A model generated the notes under the pieces. That model was not told the origin of the DNA. It saw nothing but the letters and a program-made list of their open reading frames with translations, and did no database searches. Positions 11,801 to 22,739 of a DNA stretch of 64,000 nucleotides are shown piece by piece. The stretch is from Neospora caninum Liverpool. Taxonomy: Eukaryota; Apicomplexa; Conoidasida; Eucoccidiorida; Sarcocystidae. The position numbers and the translations under genes are program-made. The first letter of the stretch is position 1. Each line of letters starts with the position of its first letter. Location: NCBI RefSeq assembly GCF_000208865.1, contig NC_018394.1, forward strand, positions 1,945,964 through 2,009,963, written 5' to 3'.

Positions 11801-14800
11801 CCAGTAAAGGCTAAACCGGCTGCTCTGTTTTCATCTGCGGGCGTTTCCGACTGTCAAAGACTTCTCACGAAAAAGTGTGACCGAAAGGTGTCCCTTCTTC
11901 GTTTCCCGGAACGCGCGTGCGCCCTCCCAGGGTGGCTCCCAAAAGAGAAAAAGAACGCGAGACGGATGCGAGCACGGCTTTGCCTTTTCAGGTGTGCGAC
12001 TCATCGGCCCGACTGCTCCCGAGCGACGGCCGAGCGCAGCTGTGCGAGTATCTGAACTTGTGCACGGTAAGAAGGCCGAAAAAGTAGAGCAGGAAACGAG
12101 AGACGGGAAGAAGGAAGAAAAGAAAAGGAGCGACGTAGAGAAGGGAAGGGTGGAAGAAAGGAAAGGACGGAAGGAAGGGGGGAAAGAAGGACAGGAGAGA
12201 CGGAGCACAGAGAGAGGCCAGAGAAGAAGGAAACCGAAAAAGAGTCGAAAAGAAACGAGAGAATGAAGGGGGAGAATATGGCTGTGCGTTGCCTAGAGCA
12301 TGCGGTTCTTTGTCTTTGTTTCCTGCGTCTCCAAGGGCTCCGATCAACAAATGAAAAAAGTGATGCTGCGAGGCGGTCGGGTGCAACCCTATTTTGTCGA
12401 GTACGTCCTCGGCCCCTTCCGCCCCATACACCAGGACTTATGCGTAGATACATAAACGTACACGTAAACATATATAACTATATATATATATATATATCAA
12501 TATATGATTGGGCATGTATTGACGTACATTCATGTGTGTTTGTATATTTAAGTCAGTCTATCGCGGCGGTTGCGTATGGGCAGTTGTCTTTAATGTGCCG
12601 AGACTTCTTTTTCACTGTGCTTTCTCTGCTCCAAAAGGCGTCGGTTCTCTCTCCTGGGCTTTTGTGAAAGGCACTCGTAGCAGAAAGCCCCATCGCTTCT
12701 ACACCGTGCAACTACTTTCTCGCAACAGCGTTGATCTCCCTCTCAGACACCCTCTCTTCTGACTCTTTCTGTCCCGCATATACACATTTATATATATATA
12801 TATATATGAGTGTATACATATATAAGTGTCAGTATATGCATATGTGTGTATGTGAATGTATGCATGCGTGTATTTTTTTTCCGAGGTGTTGCGGTTCGCT
12901 GTCGTCCGCTGCTTGGAGGGAGATGCATTTGTTTTTTCCGTGGTTTGTTCTTGGTGTTCAGCCGTGCATTTTGCTTGGCGTATCGGCGCTTTCAGCGCCT
13001 GTTGGAGGAGCAGGATTTCTTTGCGAGCGATTCACCGCATCTCCCTGCATCCGGGGAGTTCCAAGACAGCACTGCGCCTCAGTTCCACTACCAGAAGCTG
13101 CTGAACTACCTCCCAGACTTCGCTGCCGAAACGAGCGGTTCTTCACGTTCGTGGAAGGGGACCGCAAAGAGCGAACGGCGAGAAGGCGCTCGCGGAGCGC
13201 CGGCGGGGGCGTCGAGCGGCGCGTTTGCGGTGGCGAAGCCGCACATGTCTGCCTGGGTCAAGAAACGCGTGAGCGAACGGAGACGGTTTTCTTCCGAGGA
13301 GCTCTTCAACGAGTTGTGCGCCGTCGCAGGCTGCCCGCGCCCTCGTGACTTCTCCGGAGATGTCGAGGACGTCAAACAAATCCCCTCCTTCATCAAGGAA
13401 ATCGTTCTCGCGTACTCCTATCCCAGGCTCGATATCAATGTCAGGTGAGGACGGAAAAGAAAAAGAAGCGAGAGGGGAGACGAGAGGGGAGAGAGGAGAG
13501 AGGAGAGAGAGGGAAGGGCGGAGGCAGAAGGGGAGAACCAAGAGATTTGAAAAGGAAAAGAGAAGAAGCGAGATGTACGGGAAGATAGAGTGTCCTTTGA
13601 ACTCTCTTCTTGTTTTGGTGGCTTTCGTTTTTCAGCAAGGATATCGGGCATCTTCTCAAGTCGCCGTTCTGCATCCACCATAGCACAGGTGAGGCTGCAT
13701 TTTTGTCTGTTTCCCCTGTTTGTCGCTCTTGTTTTTTTACTCCCCGCTTCCGCTTTCCTTCTCATCGTTTTCGCTTCCCCCTCGTCTGTCTCGCTCAGCT
13801 ACAGACGGCGCAGTTTTTTCTTTCCTTGTTCGGCCTACACCTCGCCTGGTGTCTCTCCGTTTCCTCTTTTTGCGCCGCGCACGCCTTCAGTCTGCTCTTT
13901 CTTTCTCATCGCCGTGCACAATTTCCTTTTTTCTCGTCCTTTTCTCTCGGATTTTCTTCTCTGTCAGGGCGGGTGTGCGTCCCACTCGACGTGGAGTCTG
14001 ACGCAGGGCGGGGTTCTGGAACCCGGCAGCGGTTTGATCCTGCGCGAGTTCCAACGTTGAGTGAGTTCGAAAGAAGAAAGAATCAATCGCGAAGTGCCAA
14101 GCAGGCATGCCACGAAAGCAAAACGGGAAAGGTCAAGGCGAAAGCGCGACAAACAGACGCCAGACGTGCTTTCCCCTCGGAGAGGAAAAAAGAGAACTAG
14201 AAAAGGAAGAGAGAGAAGGAAGAGAGAAAAGCGAAGTCTATTTCGTTCTTGGTAGAGAACTCCGAGGGGATCGCGAGAGGTGCGAAAGAGAGTTTTGAAA
14301 AAGGACGTCTGAAGTTATGTGCGAAGACATTCTTCGTCTTCTTTCTTCCATTCCCTCCTGCTCGGTTTTCGATTCCGAGTATCAGCCTTCGGGTTTTCAG
14401 TCCCAGGGAGGCGATTCCGTGGTGCGACCCGCGTCTGTTTACTGGAAAGGCCCCAACTGAGCACGAGGTGAAACGCCGACTTTCGGTCCGAGTTCTTCCA
14501 TGTTCCTTGCATTTTGTTACCTTTTTTCAGCCTTGCTGCGTCGCCAGTTCGACGACCCGGCGCGCGCGCACTTGCCGCCGCATCAGCGAACCTCCCTCGC
14601 ACCTTACCTCGATTTCTTTCGGGATCAATTCCTTCACAGTCTCCTAAAAAACGTTACAGAAGAAATGAAATGTAAGTCGCGCGTCGCGCCAAAGAGAAAC
14701 GTGAGAAACGCTTTTGCGGAAGAAACCCGAATGTATCTACACCTAAAGCAGAAAGCCAGAAAGCAGCCGATCGATATCGAAAGGAGACGAGGAAGAAACA

Positions 14801-14907
14801 GAGAGAAAGAGCTGAGAATAGAGCGGAGGTGGCTCTTCTCCGATCTGCGTATTTATATGTTTACGTAAACGTCTGTACTCCTATCTATGCATACACATCT
14901 ACATATA

Positions 14908-14963
<56 letters not shown>

Positions 14964-15096
14964 CATATTCTAGTATGTGCGGTTTACGAATGCCTTCAGA
15001 AAGGTGCAGTTTTGTCTTTTTTGGGGTGTACCTGCAGATGTGAAGAAGCTGCTCGAAGGCGTCGACGCGCGGGTTAAACCGGAGGCGTGTTTTTGA
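8851..15096 (+). CDS. PRIM1: DNA primase small (catalytic) subunit
   Basis: Makes RNA primers as the catalytic half of the primase heterodimer in the nuclear DNA polymerase alpha-primase complex. Exons: 8851-8923, 9643-9815, 10088-10231, 10844-10926, 11372-11480, 11992-12066, 12336-12400, 12962-13444, 13636-13688, 13968-14060, 14531-14671, 15038-15096; total 1551 nt, 516 aa. Visible motifs: [25 protein letters not shown], then the catalytic pair in [11 protein letters not shown] (Asp135, Asp137), a Cys cluster CC..C..C (147-157) matching the family zinc site, [10 protein letters not shown] (186-195), and YPRLDINVS with the likely third catalytic Asp398. The human protein is about 420 aa. The extra length sits mainly in exon 8, a Ser/Arg/Gly-rich insert around residues 290-330. 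The start ATG follows a purine-rich AGAC context and opens directly into conserved sequence. An apparent exon at 14401 is skipped, because only the direct join 14060 to 14531 keeps the frame. Confidence 0.95.
14902..14966. repeat. (TA)n microsatellite, last primase intron
   Basis: Three long TA runs are separated by TACA interruptions, inside the intron between the last two primase exons. Similar runs sit in most large introns of the window. Confidence 0.95.
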
Positions 15097-16797
15097 GGAC
15101 GCGAAGGGAGAAGAAGAGGAAGACATGGCGAGGGGAAGAAAAATGTGTAGAGAGAAAACAGAACCGCGTGCAGAACGAAGAGATTGAAACGCGAAAGAAG
15201 GGAAACCATTAAGGCTGCGATGAAACGCACGAGAGCGGGTGCACGTGTGTGCCAAATCGAAGAGAACATGATCAAAGAGGAATGAGAAAGATATGAGAAG
15301 TGTTGGCCGAGATCTGAAGCCCAGGAGATTCTCGTCGCTATCACTGTTTTGCTGAGTTTGCTTTCTTTGCCATCTTCATTCGACACTTGATTTCCTGACG
15401 CTTCTCCTCACTATACTCTCCGACTCCTTCCGTTCAACGTATTTCTGCTTCCAACTAGCGTTTTCTTCAGGTTTTATTTTCTCGCGTGCTTTGTCAACGG
15501 GTTTCCACTTTTTTGTAGCAATAATCCTTGCCTTGCCGATGAGTCCCAACTTTTTCAATGTCAATCTTTATTCTCAACCCTTACCAAGCTTCCTCTGAGC
15601 TCCGCCTGGTAACGTTCTGACCTTCAATCAATATTCTACAACTAATATATATATATATATATATGTAGCTGTGTCTCTCGTTACTTCCACAAGAATCGAC
15701 AGCCTTCAAGATAGAGCCGTCTCCAGTCTTAAAACAGTCGCTTGTTTCCACAAGTCTAGATACGGTAACCTAGCTTCTTTGATCGCTGTGCACACACCGG
15801 TCTCACAGTACTGTTCGCCGTGTTTCTCCCGATTCTCCTGGGTACATGACTGTGCGAAAGAAACCTATACAAACTGCGATAGCATATCCGTCGTCCTTTT
15901 CGCCCAGTCTTTTTGTCGCCAAGATGGATTTATTCTCTCCCATTCTGTCAGGGCTCTGTTTGCACCGTCTCTTCTCCCACTGGTCTCTGTTGCGTTGTTG
16001 GACCACTCGGAGTGTCGGACAGGAAATGCGAAAAAGAGAGAAGTCTCTTCTGAGGGAAGAGGAAATTTTTTCACAAGAGAACTTCGTGACGCGCAAAGCA
16101 ACGCTCCGCTCTCACGCCACTGTCGAAGCGCCAAGAAAAAGATTTCGATGTCTCTCGATATTCGAAGCCGAAAACCAGGCCAAAGACCACCTTCTCTGAC
16201 CTTGTTTCCCGCGCCGTTCGACAAGTCAAGACAACTTCACTGCATGTCACTGCACACTTTCTACGTTTTGTACATCCGCATATATACACATGTATACGCG
16301 TATGTAGATGCACATCCACGTATATATATATATATATATATAACGGAGATGAATGCGTTTAAGTGGTTGAAACGAGTTACACGTTTTGGAAGGCAGAGTG
16401 GAAATTACAGCGCATGCACACACGAGAGTTTGGCGAGTTAATCGCGTGTAGATATCCATGAAAATTGGTACTTTGGAGAGTCGTGTTCCTGGACTTGGAA
16501 CTGAATCGCTTTTCTCACTTCCGAGCTCGCATGCGTACCGTGCAGCAGCTACTCAGGCAACGCTCGATCTGTGTCTACACATGGATGCAGGTAAACATGT
16601 GAGGATAAATACACGGACCTTTTCGTACAGCGCTGAAGAGCCCGTACAGGTTGTTGCAAGTAAACAGAACAAGCAACCTTCAGAAGAGCGCTTAAAAAGA
16701 AGCCTTTGAAGAGAGGAAGAGGAGAGAGGAAACGAGGAAAAGATAAACAGACACTGCAGACAGAGGCTAAACCGCAACGGAGGGCTGTCTTGAGCTT
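15097..16797. other. convergent intergenic region, primase and centrin 3' ends
   Basis: Shared 3' UTR space of two convergent genes. It contains (TA) runs at about 15645-15664 and 16319-16342. A + strand open frame at 15671-16441 and a - strand frame at 15376-15564 have no recognisable domain, and I do not treat them as genes. Confidence 0.6.
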
Positions 16798-18839
16798 TCA
16801 ATACAGGCTCGTCTGCTTCATAATCGCAAAAAACTCCTCTTGACTAACTGAAAACACAACACAGAACAACACAGGTTCGTCAAGGGAGACTACAACCACA
16901 GACACACTGGGGAATCATTCGACATCCACACAGGGTAGTATAAATATGCCTTTTTACATTTGAGTGTACGACTAGCCGCAATTCGAGCCTTAAGGAAGTC
17001 CATTTTCGCTTCTCTGCTCGTCTTCCAACAACCCCGAGATCTCGACTGCGTTTAGGCACGCTGACACCCATATAAGGAGAGTGGGAGGAGGGGTGGGGGG
17101 GGGGAGGGTGAAGACACAATGCGATATCAGCAGGGAGAGAACGATGGAGACGAACGCACACAGAGACGGATAAAGGAGAAAGCAGTTGTAGCTATATATA
17201 CATGAAGATAAACACATATATCCATATACCTAGGTAAAGACATGTATACATATATAGGTAGGTAGATCTTGTGCGTAGATGCTTGAAAAAAAATGCGCAG
17301 GCATTTGCGTGACAAGGTAGTATGCATTTGACGTGCTGTGGCAAACGGGAAAAATAAAAGAACGGAATGGGGCATCTGCAGATGTTTTCCGTGTGAAAGA
17401 CACGAGAGGAAGAGAAAGATAGACGCAGGAAGGAAGAGAAAGAGAAGCTACGGAAGCGCGAGGCCGGCACATGAAGGAAGAGAAAGACAGACGCAGGAAG
17501 GAAGAGAACGAGAGTCGCAGGAAGGAAGAGAACGAGAGTCGCAGGAAGGAAGAGAACGAAAGCCGCAGGAAGGAAGAAAACGAGAGTCGCAGGAAGAGAG
17601 GAAACGGAACGTACTTTCGCCGTCACAGTCCCGGTCGAATTCATCAATCATTGCTTGAAGTTCATCGTCGGAGAGATTTTCGCCCTAAACCAAAAAAGGG
17701 GGAAACGCACCGACGAAGGAAAGACAAGTAAAAGGGACTCACACGAGCCTCTCCTCGCCAGGCGCAGCAACTCGAAAAAGGAAGAGACGTGAAACCAAAG
17801 CAAGAGAGGAAGCAAAGGAATACGTAGCAGCATAAGAGCCAGAAAAGGAAAAGAGAAAGGAGGCAGGTACCGAACAGAGAAGAAACACGAAGGAAGAAGC
17901 GGACGCAGAGACAGAGGCGAGGAAGGACACCAAGCAGAACAAACAGAGGAGCGCACCCCAACAGAAAGAAGGCAGCCTAGAGAAAAAGCGCGTTCGGGTT
18001 GTGCGTTTCTCCCCGTGGGGCTGCGCGAAGCCGCGTTCGCTGCGCCTCGGATGAAAGGGGAACTCAGCGAAAGATACTTCAGACGGTGCGAAAGCGGCGA
18101 ACTGTAAGAAAGAGTGTGCATCTCACCAGTTCCCGCGCAACTCTTCGCAGATTTTTCAGGGATATTTTCCCGGTATCATCGTCGTCGAAGAGCTTGAAGG
18201 CCTTCGCCATCTCCTCGGCAGGGTCACGCTCAAGGATTTTCTGCGTCACTGCAGTCGAAGAGAAAAAAAACAGAACCACTACTCCCCCCTCTCTCCTTTG
18301 TACCTCCGTCGGAGGAACCACAAACTCTTCTTTTAGCTGTTCCCTTTCTCTCTTGGTGACAACGCGGTGGCGTACACGCAGGAAACCCGCCGAACGATTT
18401 CAAGAGGCCGAGCACGGTCGAAAAAGAAGGGATGCAAGTCTATCTGTGCATTTACTCACTTTTCATGTCGACACACAAGACGTGTGCGCAAGAAAACTCG
18501 CAGCGACAAAGACAAACATATATAAAGGCAAACATACATATACACGTATATATAAATGTGCACAGGGAGGTGTGCATCAGGCACTGAACTGGAGTGAGAG
18601 AGGAAAGCTGTTTGAGATGTGTTTTTAGCCCACTGATTTCCAGGAAGTCGCTGTAATCGATTTGCCCCGTGTTCTGTTTGTCGTATTCTCTCATCAGCTC
18701 CAGCACTTCGGCCTTCTTGACTTCAAAGCCGAGAGCACGCATGGCAACCTGCGAGGAAAGAGACAGATTTAAACTGCGTACAACTCATAAGCAAAAACAC
18801 AGAAAATCTAGAAAACTACATAGAAAGACAGACACACAG

Positions 18840-18882
<43 letters not shown>

Positions 18883-19021
18883 GAGGTTAATGTGCTGACG
18901 CAAAGGTAGATAGAATCATAAAATGCCCCGAATACATATATATATATATATATATAGATATATGCAGAGGTTATTATGCTGACACAAAGGTAGCTAGAAT
19001 CATAAAATGCATCCGAACATA

Positions 19022-19052
<31 letters not shown>

Positions 19053-19537
19053 GCAGATGTCAATATGCTGACACAAAGATAGATAGAATCATAAAATGCA
19101 TCCGAATATATATATATATATATAGACATACATGTATATATAAAGACAGATGGAGGAGAAGTGCCGCAACAGGCGGCACTTACCCCCCCCCCCCTCCCCC
19201 ACCCCCACCATATTCTCCGACGTTTCAGGTTGTGATGTGCCTATACATACATATATGGGAACAAGGACTGTGCATGATTTGGTAGTGTGAGGTTTGAGAG
19301 AGATACCTTGAGTTCGTGGTAGTCGATCCGCCCGGTTTTGTCTGTGTCGAAGAGGTCGAACGCTTCCTTTACTTCCATTTTTTGTTCTTCTCTCAGTTCC
19401 TGTCGAGCGCCTCGTCGGCGTCCCGCGGCTCCTGAGGCGGCGGAGGCAGCTCCAGTCGCGCTTGCGGATCCGCGGTAAGAGAGAGACGAAGCGGAGCCTT
19501 CGGCGAGAGCGCCGATTCCAGGCTTCCTGGACAGCAT
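16798..19537 (-). CDS. CEN3: centrin (caltractin), EF-hand protein
   Basis: Calcium-binding component of centrosomes and basal bodies. Exons in transcript order: 19537-19307, 18748-18634, 18248-18127, 17684-17615, 16847-16798; total 588 nt, 195 aa, ending KQTSLY as in other centrins. Residues 1-50 are a Ser/Ala/Gly/Arg-rich tail, longer than in human CETN2. Four EF loops follow at 64-75, 100-111, 137-148 and 173-184. Loops 1 and 4 keep the Asp and final Glu ligands. Loop 2 (Gln at position 3, Asp at 12) and loop 3 (Asn at 12) are altered. The linkers [10 protein letters not shown] and MTQKILERD are typical centrin sequence. The gene is clearly a centrin. The number 3 rests on my memory that T. 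gondii centrin-3 and ATG9 are near neighbours, not on sequence comparison. It diverges from the uL23m gene. Confidence 0.93.
17399..17605. repeat. purine-rich minisatellite in centrin intron 4
   Basis: Imperfect tandem copies of a 24-bp unit, roughly GAGAGTCGCAGGAAGGAAGA followed by GAAC on the + strand, degrade toward 17400. The array ends only about 10 bp from the exon 4 donor. On the transcribed strand it is a pure pyrimidine stretch. Confidence 0.9.
18844..19135. repeat. 84-89 bp tandem repeat with TA spacers, centrin intron 1
   Basis: Three copies of a block beginning GCAGAGGTTAATGTGCTGAC and ending in AGAATCATAAAATGC start near 18880, 18964 and 19053. Each is followed by a (TA)n run of different length. 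Copies differ by a few substitutions, so the array is older than the 113-bp RAP duplication. Confidence 0.92.
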
Positions 19538-22500
19538 CTTTCCAAAGAAAAGGAGAAATGAAAGAGAGGAGGGCGAGGGAGAAGGCGGCGAGAGGCGCTT
19601 TCTAAGAAGGGGAAAGAGGCAGTCTCGAAGAGGAAGAATCTGCGAGAAAGGGGAGAAGTTTAAGAGCCCGTAAAAACAAGGAGAGACAAAGACAAAAGAG
19701 GATTGCTGGAGACAGGAAAAAACGAGGGGAACTCTGCCAACACAAAGACGAGGCGAAAATGTGGCGTTGAAGCCTCTAGGGCCGTTTCGACAAGAATCGG
19801 GAAAAACGAAGGGGAAGGCGCGCGCGAGAGGAGGCTGCGATGCTACAAAGAGAGAGGACACACACAAAACAGGAAACCTTGCAAGGGCGTCCTTCCTCGC
19901 TGGCGAGTCTCCAGCCGGACAGAATGTCGGTGACCAGAGAGACGCAAACAGATTGGAGACGCGAGAAAAAAGCAAGGGGCGACGACACACGGCACCGTTG
20001 CAGGACGGAGTCGGTCGCGGACACTCAACCGTGAAGAAGTTTGCAGAGAGCAGGACAGCACAGAATTCGATCAATCTCGGAAGCACAAGGAGATAGCAGA
20101 GTTAGAGAGCGACGGTGAAGAACGAGGGGCGCCGAGAAAAGGAAAAAGCAAGTCCTGAGAGTACGGTTTCGGTTAGGCGGTGTGACCAGGAAGAGGCAGA
20201 CTTCTCAGGTGCTTTTTCGGGTGTATGTACACCCGAGTCGAGAGATCTTTTTGGAGCGGTCCGAGGCGCGGGCACGTTTTCGGGAGAGAAGGCTCTCAGG
20301 TCTCCTCTCCAAAGGGACGAGCAAGACAGAATTCTCGCAGCTTAAAACGGATTTTTCCAGAGGAAGCAGCCGAGCAGCTGTCAGTCAACCTGAGCATCGG
20401 GGGTCTCCTCCCCAGGACACGTGCGCGAGGAGAGGCACTTTGCACGAAGATTCCGGAAAAGCGCTCGGGAGATATCCCGCCAGTGTCTTTTGTTCTGGGC
20501 AGGTGGACACGGGATTCCGCACGCTGCAGAGAAAGGAAGCATCGACAGTGGCGTGGTCTTCGAGAGCCTTTCCGCACGCCTTGGAGGAACGCGTCTTTGT
20601 GAACTGTCTGTTAACTAAACCGATTGCTGGGGAAAAAATCTCTTGTAAAAGTTCTCGACCGACACGGCGCAGCCTCTCTCTCACCCGGAGAACAGCGCTG
20701 GGGAAGTGTGTGCACATCTGCCGGGAAAAGGCGCACGAGAGCCAGAGGAGCCGCGCTGAACGGGTCTTCGACTTGTCTCAGGAAGAGCTTTTCGTCGAGA
20801 CACACAGCCGTTTCCTCCTCTCGAGAAAAAAAGGCAGAGGCTGGGGGCAAAGAGAAAAGAGAGAGAAAACACAGAGAAGAGAAAGACAAGACACCGGCCT
20901 TAAGGGAGAGAAACGAGCCCAGGGAAAACGCGAGAGTCTCGGCAGCGATGAAGGCAGGCTCGAGGCCGTCTCTCGCGCGCGAGTGTAACAGAGGGAGAGT
21001 TTTTGCGCGCCGCCCTTGCGTGTGTTCCTGCGCATGCAAATCGTCTACTTTTTCTACATATCTCAGAAGAGAGAAAGGGAAATGCCAAATTAAAACCCTG
21101 TGCAGCCAAGCGCATTTTTCCAAGACCCGCAAAGAAGTTGCGAGTGGATCTCGTCGAGAGAAACAGAGACCTACGTCTCTCTCCATGGAGAGATCGTGTA
21201 TGTGTCTGCTCCACCGCACATGCATGTATGTAGGTCTAGTTGTGTATTCGTCGATTCTGCAGGCGGTTCGTATGCTTTTCTCTGTTTCTAGGTCGAGCCT
21301 TCTAGGCGATGGTGAATCTGAGAAAAGCGACGGGTATGGTCGGAGTGGAAGACAAAACGCTGCCTCGTCGCCTCCGTTTGGAATCGAGTAGAGTGCCTCC
21401 TCAACGTTTTAGAGAGCTTTCCAGGAAAAGTCAATCAGATTTCCTGTGTTTGTCCTTCCTCACGTCTTCGTTGTCGCGTCTGAAAAGGGTCCGAAGCAAG
21501 GACGCCTCTCTGAGCGGCATGTGATTGACGCTGCCTTTCCCCTCTTCCCTCGGCGGCTGTCTCTGTCTCCGGAGAGACGCAGTGTCTCTCGTCTGCACTC
21601 TGAGCAAGATCGCCGCCTCTTCCTGGCGAAAATTTCCCCCAGAAATCCTCCTTCAACGCGCAGAGCGACGAATGCACTGTTATAAACAAGAATGGGAAGA
21701 ACAAAGGCGAGATATGCATAGAGAGCGCAGGGATTGACAGGGGAGAGGAGACACTCCAGAAGACTGGGTGCGTGAGAAGAAAACCCGAATGAACAAGCGA
21801 AGATGAATCTGGAACCTCTGTCTGTCTCCGCCTTCTTCCTTTTGCTGTCGTGAGCCGTCTTTGCAGCTTCGCGAAACAGAGCTTTTCTTTCCTTCTCTCA
21901 CCGCCGCCAGGGCCGCTGTCCGTCTCCCTTCCACAAGAACAGCTTTTTCCTCGTTTCTGTCGCGCGGGCTCTCCGAGGTGGAGCGCAGGAGGCAGAGCAA
22001 GCGCGTCTGAAGACGCGCTAAAAGACAAAATATTGAAACGGTTGGAGAACTCTCAAAGAGAATCGGAAGGAAACGCGGAGAGACGGCGAGGCGCCCACCC
22101 CTGTTGTCCCGTCGTCGCGCGGCTCAGATCGCGGGCACAGAGAACGCAGTTTTTTTACTGGACATTTCCCAGAAAGAGAAATCTCGCAGAGAGATTTTCC
22201 AGCGGTTTCAATGGCGCTGTTTCTCTCGCGCGCCTGTCTCACCCCCCCCAAGACTCCACGGTAAGGCCTGCCGAAATCAATGATCACGTGCGTACACGGA
22301 AACGCTGATAGAGCGACGAAAGAAAGGAAAAGCAGAGCGGGGCGAGCGAAAGGCGCACGGGCGGGAGGGGGAGAGGCGGAAACTGGAGAGAGGAGGGTGA
22401 CGCTGCACGCAGAAGGCTTCGAACCTCGTTTTTTGCGCAGCTCTCTGGACACTTTTACACTTCTTTTGCGGCCGTTTCTGTCGCCGCGACGAGGCCAGGG

Positions 22501-22739
22501 ACACCGGGGAACGCTTCCTGCAAGGAAGGCAGATGTTCCGACGGGAGTGTGTGCGTGCACAAAAAGAAGGAAAGGCTCTTTTTCGACGGGAGCCTTCGTG
22601 CGGATGGGGAGCGTCTTTTCCTTGGTCGATTGCACGACTCCTCGTCCTGCCTCTTTCCGTTTTTTGTTGCCTTTTTGCGGTGTCTCTGCCTGGGTTTCCC
22701 GTTCTGGCCGCGTCTCGCTCTCGTGCTTGAGACGGCGAA
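19538..22739. other. bidirectional upstream region, centrin and uL23m
   Basis: Both flanking genes are transcribed away from this 3.2 kb stretch, so it must carry both promoters and 5' leaders. From 19540 to about 20150 it is purine-rich on the + strand, as expected for a - strand leader. AGAGACG heptamers of the kind reported in Toxoplasma promoters occur at 19938-19944, 21573-21579 and, inverted, 21174-21180. A long open frame at 20182-20988 is Arg/Ser-rich with no domain and is not called. Confidence 0.6.
20217..20236. promoter_or_regulatory. near-perfect palindrome in bidirectional promoter
   Basis: TCGGGTGTATGTACACCCGA has 9-base arms that are exact reverse complements around a two-base centre. 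The core GTGTATGTACAC also occurs at about 9622-9633, and related GTGTACATAC sequences occur near 8075 and 9823. A dimeric DNA-binding site is an inference; no factor is identified. Confidence 0.35.

Noticed and set aside
14401..14469. Candidate extra primase exon after TTTTCAG
   Set aside because: Both possible phases break the join; the direct join of 14060 to 14531 keeps the frame and matches the family order from the VPT segment to the SLAPY segment.
15671..16441. 256-codon + strand open frame downstream of primase
   Set aside because: Contains TA-derived Tyr/Ile runs, lacks a domain and lies between convergent gene ends.
20182..20988. 268-codon + strand open frame
   Set aside because: Arg/Ser/Glu-rich without a domain, lying in purine-rich leader DNA of the divergent promoter region.
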